From NCBI GenBank assembly GCA_026929865.2, contig CM049408.1, positions 4,961,001 through 5,025,000 on the forward strand: DNA of 64,000 nucleotides, read 5' to 3'. Below are positions 58,871 through 64,000 of this stretch, piece after piece. Position 1 is the stretch's first letter. Each line of letters begins with the position of its first letter. Source of the DNA: Hyperoplus lanceolatus. Lineage: Eukaryota; Chordata; Actinopteri; Uranoscopiformes; Ammodytidae. A program made the translations under genes and the position numbers. The notes beneath the pieces are model-generated. The model worked only from the letters and a program-made list of their open reading frames with translations, ran no database searches and was not told where the DNA came from.

Positions 58871-59832
58871 CTACCCACAAGATGTATTCATAAATTTGAA
58901 TTAAATAGCTCAATATCACAAATATCAAATAGGCTTTACAATATGTACAATACATCTTTCGACAACCTTGTCTTAGGAGGACCACCCAGGTGAGCTTGGA
59001 GTGGCAACAGAGGATGTGTTCTCCAGGAGGTTTGCTGTCGTTGTGTAACCTTCTCACCCGACTGAAATTCCATTATAAAGTACCTGGTGTGTATCTTGTC
59101 ATACATCTTGTATACTTTAATGTTTGTGCTTTATATCGCACACTGATGAAGACCAACAGATGTGTCTGAAAGTTCTGGAAATATGAGACTAGATCTAGTT
59201 ATAATGATTTTTTATGTTATTAGCTCATTCCAAGGCAATGTCCTGTGATTAATGTATACAAGGTAAGATTGAGTTGCTGCTGAGTATGAGTGCACTCTTT
59301 GCAAGTCCATTGAAATGTTGATTTTCTTATTATCTTGAGTGGGGAACAAAATAAGTTGTGGTCTCTATAACCACCAAATGCTGCTCAAACATGGCACATA
59401 ATATAACTCAACGACATATTGCTATGAAGGGAATGCTTGGCTCTAAGCCATCACTTATCCAATATTTCCCCCCCAAATTCTTTGGTTTTGGTCCGGTCCA
59501 AGATGATGCTAAAGATCTGGCGGTATGAGTTATCAAATAAATGGAAGCCATCTCAGGGCAGAGCAGACAACATGGCTGACTGGAGTCTCAATCATTGTGT
59601 GTACTGGGATGCTTATCTCTGCTAGCCTTGCTATGCCACCAGATAGCATTGTTCATTTCTTGAGCCACTGGTGGAATCACTCTTGTGTCATTGAAAGAAA
59701 TGTGTGAGGTTTGCCCCAGTTTTATTTTTGTTTTAGCTTTCTTTTGTTTCTTGTGTATTTATAGCTTATTTTCTTAATCATTTTGTCTTAGTTATTTATT
59801 TCACTTTTTTTGTATTTCTTGTTTGTTTATGT
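58871..59832. other. Unique sequence, possibly part of an old retroelement
   Basis: 59430-59830 leads without a break into a G-rich tract and an A-rich tail and may be the 3' region of a LINE; no protein motif confirms this. Confidence 0.35.
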
Positions 59833-59886
59833 GAGGGAGGGGGAAGGGGGAGGGGGAGGGGGGAGGGAGGGGGGAGGGGAGGGGGT
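59833..59886 (+). other. G-rich tract with G-quadruplex potential
   Basis: About ten runs of 3 to 6 G separated by single A or AA over 50 bp. Confidence 0.7.
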
Positions 59887-59990
59887 TGTGTATGTATTGT
59901 ATGTGTTTACTTATTCTGTTTTTTTGTCTGTATATAAAAGAAAAATGGAAAACCAAAAATAAAAGTTTAAAAAAAAATAAAAAAATAAGA
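59887..59990 (+). repeat. A-rich retroposon-like 3' tail
   Basis: TATATAAAAGAAAAATGG, then AAAAATAAAAGTTT and an A-rich end. Resembles the 3' end of a LINE; no target duplication identified. Confidence 0.4.
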
Positions 59991-60783
59991 AATTGTCACC
60001 ACAGTTAACCATTAAATATGTAACTGCTGCAGTCAGGTATAGCGTGAATAAAGTGTAGTGATTTTAGGCTAATGTGCAAGCATAACTAATGGCGATGATA
60101 TAGCCCCATCAAAAGTGTGGATTCCCTGGCTTTATAGCAGGCAGGACAAGGTGTGTGTATGTGCCTGCTTGTGAGATAGTCTGTGTGTGTGTGTGTGTTA
60201 TGTGTGGCTGAGGAAAGAGGGAGGGATGGAGAGAGTGAAGGAGAAGAGAGAGAGTGAGGATGTGTGGGAGGAGGCAGGCTATGCTAGCTCCTAGGAGAGA
60301 CTCGGAGGGCGAAGGGTCATTATTGACTGAATGAATTTTTAAAGAGGGCCCTCATCGGGGGGTGGGAGGGAGCAGTGTGTCTGTGTGTGCGACTGTAGTG
60401 TTTGCGAAGTCATTCTGGATACTTTTCCACAACATAGGACTTCTTTCTTCTAATTTTTTCCTCTATTTTTCATGGTGCCAATGTACATAAATGTCCACCC
60501 CACGCCTCCTCAAGCGCCATACGAACAATTTAAAACCCTCCTGCTTTCTCCATATTGGCTCTATAGTTTCCCTGCACACCAGGAAAGTCTTATCGATTGC
60601 TCTTTCACACCCTTTAACGATCAATGGCAGACCCGCTTTTAGGTGGAGAGAGCCTTTGGGAAGAATAAGAGAGAGGGTCGAAGGGGGGGCGGTCGGTGAG
60701 GAAAACAACAACAGCGAGTCCCTGGTTTTTACCTCAGGAGGTGTTAATATGACCAAGGAGGGGGAGGGGGGGTGAGGGGTTAC
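59991..60783. other. Sequence flanking the candidate exon
   Basis: Contains a short (GT)n at 60180-60198 and purine-rich runs. 60470-60780 is open on the minus strand with the candidate exon at 60784-60866, but it reads through the splice donor, so it is probably intron. Confidence 0.4.
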
Positions 60784-60866
60784 CTTAGGCCACAACCTCC
60801 TGGGTCCTTGGATGTTGGCAGCAATGCCAGCCTCACTGTAAGAGCTGCCCAGAGGCGGTGCATGTA
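60784..60866 (-). CDS. Candidate internal coding exon of an unrecognised host gene
   Basis: On the minus strand a pyrimidine-rich tract ending TTTCTCCCCGCAG is followed by an 83-base open segment and a donor CCTAAG|GTAACC. Read from its third base it encodes 27 residues, HAPPLGSSYSEAGIAANIQG then PRRLWPK, with no stop and ending exactly at a codon boundary (a phase 2-0 exon by first-base count). Base composition and amino-acid mix differ from the surrounding purine-rich sequence. I do not recognise the protein and see no neighbouring exon in the window, which fits a short exon inside long introns. A hAT MITE (60918-61313) is inserted 51 bp upstream of the acceptor. The minus-strand frame around it (60463-60975) is longer only because the flanking intron happens to be open. 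It could also be a chance splice pair. Confidence 0.35.
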
Positions 60867-60917
60867 CTGCGGGGAGAAAGATAGAGAGTGACGGGGAGGT
60901 AAGGGGCAGGCTATGCT

Positions 60918-61313
60918 CAGGGGCGGATTTATTCATTTTGGGGCCTAAGGCAAACATAGGCAAGAGAGCCACCACATTACTACAAGACTGAATTCAAATC
61001 ATACATTTGCATTCAAGAATTGTGTATCATTTTTGCATTTAATGTTTGATCTTCTTACTTTAAGTACGAAGACAATATCTATTGTATTTGTCTTCAAACA
61101 ACAAATGAAAATACAATTGCACTAACGAATAAACTCTTGAATTAACTCATGAATCAAGCGTTCTTATTATTCTTACTCAAGAATAATTAAAATAAAACAT
61201 CAGAAGAACTACAGTACATTTACAACAGGTTTATGAGGTGTTTTATGAGGCCCCCTGGTAGCTTGGGGCCCAATGCGATTGCCTACCTTTGCCTAGTGGT
61301 GAGTCCGCCTCTG
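60918..61313. mobile_element. hAT-type MITE, 396 bp
   Basis: Left CAGGGGCGGATTTATTC and right GAGTCCGCCTCTG are inverted ends. Subterminal GGGGCCTAAGGCAAA pairs with TTTGCCTA near the right end. Flanks are GCTATGCT (60910-60917) and TGCATACT (61314-61321), which agree at only some positions, so the duplication is decayed or the insertion unusual. Confidence 0.65.
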
Positions 61314-61445
61314 TGCATACTGTGGTGGGCTTGGAAATGCTCTGTATGTTCACTGACCCTGACAGATAGCAGATGAAAGAGGGAGGGGGGGCATTCAATC
61401 ATACTAATCCCCCCGTCCCACCTCCGCACCCTCACAGCCTCTAAA

Positions 61446-61467
61446 CACACACACACACCCACACACA

Positions 61468-61546
<79 letters not shown>
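61446..61546. repeat. (CA)n microsatellite
   Basis: CA run of about 100 bp with two CCC interruptions. Confidence 0.95.
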
Positions 61547-61549
<3 letters not shown>

Positions 61550-61666
61550 CTCTCTCCTCTTTCCAGCTCTTTATAAGGACACACACACGAAAGAGAGCAG
61601 CCCCACTCATTAGCGCCAGAAAGACTCACTGTTGGATGGAGCTGAACCACCAGCACAAAGCACCCA

Positions 61667-61700
<34 letters not shown>

Positions 61701-61709
61701 CTCTCTCTC
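61667..61709. repeat. (TC)n microsatellite
   Basis: CT run of about 43 bp with small interruptions. Confidence 0.95.
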
Positions 61710-62842
61710 ACACTCTTTCGTTCATTGGCTCCTGGCGTCCCTCACCCCCATGCTCCCTCTCTCGCCCTTTTTCCCCATTCCTATCCGCCAATTTGGCCCT
61801 CTGTTGTTTTCCCTCTCCTGTCTTTGTTCTTTTCATGTTTGCCTCCATAGCTTCTCCTCAAGCATGCGTCCACTGGATTCTACTATGTGAAAAACCTGTC
61901 ACAATTTCGCAAATTTCGAGGCAACTATTTTAAACTAATGTGACAGTGTGAATGAAGACCCCTGCAGATTTGCGTTTGAGACCCCCGTTCTTTTCGCGAA
62001 GCAAACACACAGTTTTGCCACCTTATTTATGAAATAAGACTTACCTTACACAAGAAACATTATAAAGATAGTTATGGATTAGGATAGTTAAAGATATACA
62101 GTGACACTTTAACCTAGTTTACAAAAAAATAAAAACATTTTGTTTACTTCACCGAAAAATCATATTTTGGGCAGAGTTTTTAAGTCTTCATTTTAACAGT
62201 TTATACACAATGCTCACCTCTCATCTGTCCATCCTTTATCTTTCCTTTATTTCTCTCTATCTTTTCTATTTTCCTTTCCCAGTCCATCCATCTGTTTCTC
62301 CCACTCTACACCCTCCCTACTACAGTATCCTTTCATCCCTCTCTCCCTCCTCTCCAGTCATTTGATTCCCCCCAAAACACAATCCTCCCCTCCGCTCCAT
62401 GCTTGTGCCTGTGTCTCTCCCCTGTGGTGGAGGGCTGATTTGGGGGATTAGGCCGGTGGCAGGGTTGTTGCTGTGTCAGTCTAACAGGCAGGGATCTGGA
62501 CCAGAGCTTCACTCCAAATCCCTTCCTCCACGCCTGCTGCCTGGGCTACCGAATTAACAGCTTTCACCTCTCTCTCTCTCTCTCTCTCTGCCTCGCTCTG
62601 TCTCTCTGTCTCTCTCTCCTCCATCTTTCATCTCACACATCCTTTTCTCTTTTCATACATGTCATTCGCCCCCCTCTGCTCTCTGTCGATGTGTTCTGGC
62701 GTCACTGGCATATTCCAATGCCACCTTTGTGTGATTCATTTTACCACTATTTATGGCTCTCTTCTCTCCTGCATATACTCCTAATAAGGGCACCTCTATT
62801 TGACTGTCTTTGAAAGAAAAATCCATTTTAAGGTATTTAACG
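61710..62842. other. Pyrimidine-rich unique sequence
   Basis: CT-rich stretches at 62215-62400 and 62560-62640. No gene or transposon end. Confidence 0.5.
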
Positions 62843-62846
62843 TTAA

Positions 62847-63264
62847 AGGTTACATATTATGCTTACTTTTAGGCTTAAAGTAAAATGTTGGGGTTTCTCC
62901 TACAATCTGTTTTAATGGTGTAGTGTCCAAAACACCCTTTTCTCACAATGCCATTGTTGAATCCCATCTTTTCAGCCTCTGTCTGAAACGCTTCATTTTA
63001 GAGCCGTCTCTTTAAGCCCCGCCTTACAAAAAAGCCTAGTCTGCTCTGATTGACCCTGAATCTACCTCTTGCCCGTATGATGTCATAAGGGGAAGAGAAA
63101 TCAGACTGCAGTTTTTGAACACCGGTTTTCTACTGAAGTGGAGGTGGAAAAAAAAAGAGAGGGTTGTTTTTTTCTCATACTTTGGTAGTCTCTATTCATA
63201 CCGTGGACCCATATTAATGTTGAAAAACCATGACAAAGTGCACTGTGCATGATAAGTGAGCTTT
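62847..63264. mobile_element. TTAA-type MITE, 418 bp
   Basis: Left TTAA then AGGTTACATATTATGC; right GCATGATAAGTGAGCTT with TTAA at 63265-63268. The interior (GCCGTCTCTTTAAGCCCCGCC, TCTGATTG) is a familiar fish MITE pattern. The right end has several changes. Confidence 0.65.
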
Positions 63265-63268
63265 TTAA

Positions 63269-64000
63269 AATCAAGTGATGCTTTCAGTTTTGCTATAAGA
63301 GCTCATAGTCTTTGTGGTAAGACAATGGGGAATCTATGTGAGTCAAATTTGTGACGCTGCTCCTTAAAAAGCCCTTTCCATAAAGTAATGCATTTGGTGA
63401 CAGTCCTCTTCACACCCCAAGAAAAAAAAAACACCCAAATCCTTAGCTGGCTTAAAGTGTCAATCTTCTTCATAACCCAATCCTTCTAAAAAAAATATAT
63501 ATATAAATATATATTTTTAATTGCAGCCCTAGGCAAGTTTTCAGTCAATCCTCTTGGATAAGGGAGTTCTTTCCTTCAGCAGCCTTAGGTGAGCTAATGG
63601 AAGCTGGTTAGCTCCGCTTTGGTAAGACTTGATGTTTCTCAACATGCAATAGTTTATAAAAGTGGGATGTTCAGCTGGTCTCCTTTCGGTCATTATTAAA
63701 GGGGTATTTACTGCAGAATCAACACAATCAGTTTTGTTGCTTGTACTTTTTACACTTGCAACATTTTGAAAGTAGGCCTTCAACTTGGAGCAGTATTTTT
63801 AGATAGTGTAGCCCCAGAGCCTCTCTTCAGACATATCCAAAGAAAAGACAGTAAAAGAGTAACTATGAGTGTGGTGAATGGTCACTGTAAAGTACCACAT
63901 TGTTGAACCTCATTTGGACAGTCAGCCTTCTCCATCCGTTGAAATCAAATTATAAAGATGTTCACAATCACAACAAAGGTTAAAAACTGGGTAAAATCAG
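63269..64000. other. Unique sequence to window end
   Basis: Short (AT)n at about 63498-63515. No gene recognised. Confidence 0.5.

Overview
This is a stretch of vertebrate, almost certainly teleost fish, nuclear DNA. The signs are AT-rich intergenic sequence, very dense (CA)n, (GT)n, (TC)n and (GA)n arrays, a palindromic Tc1-type element, a tRNA-derived SINE, fish-type LINE relics, and many short non-autonomous DNA transposons with hAT, TTAA and PIF/Harbinger-like ends. The species cannot be told from the sequence. No complete host protein gene was found. Nearly all long open frames are translated microsatellites or transposon sequence. The best candidate for a host coding exon is a short one at 60784-60866 on the minus strand, with a good acceptor and donor; its gene was not recognised.

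Layout. 1-4860 is a transposon stack. It holds the 3' part of a hAT element with three spliced transposase-type exons (1-1590), then a 2.85-kb hAT (1755-4606, TSD CTCGTTAT). That hAT carries a 1.02-kb PIF/Harbinger-like element (TSD TTA) and seems to sit inside an older copy of the same family. 5.2-5.75 kb has three long (CA)n arrays. 6891-8047 is another hAT (TSD ATCACAGA), followed by a telomere-like run, a perfect hairpin and a TTAA MITE. 8.5-21.6 kb is mostly single-copy-looking sequence with a TTAA MITE, a LINE relic, a 327-bp hAT MITE, a palindromic MITE and microsatellites.

21655-28906 is the most structured region. It is a three-deep nest of hAT-type elements, each with its own perfect 8-bp target-site duplication (CACTCAAC, CACATAGC, GCTACGTA). 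The nest also contains a pair of ~0.4-kb inverted arms around an ORF-free core, a broken hAT-type transposase fragment, a 121-bp (GT)n array and a PIF-like element with an internal 311-bp tandem duplication.

29-52 kb alternates unique sequence with MITEs (two related TTAA copies, one hAT MITE with TSD GTGGGTTC), one SINE with target-site duplication, a LINE reverse-transcriptase relic and an unexplained 69-bp direct-repeat pair around 46 kb. 52542-54100 is a Tc1-like element rebuilt as a snap-back palindrome, with ~659-bp inverted arms both carrying the transposase start. 55-64 kb holds a SINE tail, two more TTAA elements, a Ty3/Gypsy integrase relic, a G-rich tract, the candidate host exon and a hAT MITE 51 bp from it.

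No genes here act together as a pathway. What the window records is transposon activity: repeated insertion of elements into elements, with target-site duplications good enough to read the order. Element families were named from visible termini, TSD length and short protein motifs only, without database searches.
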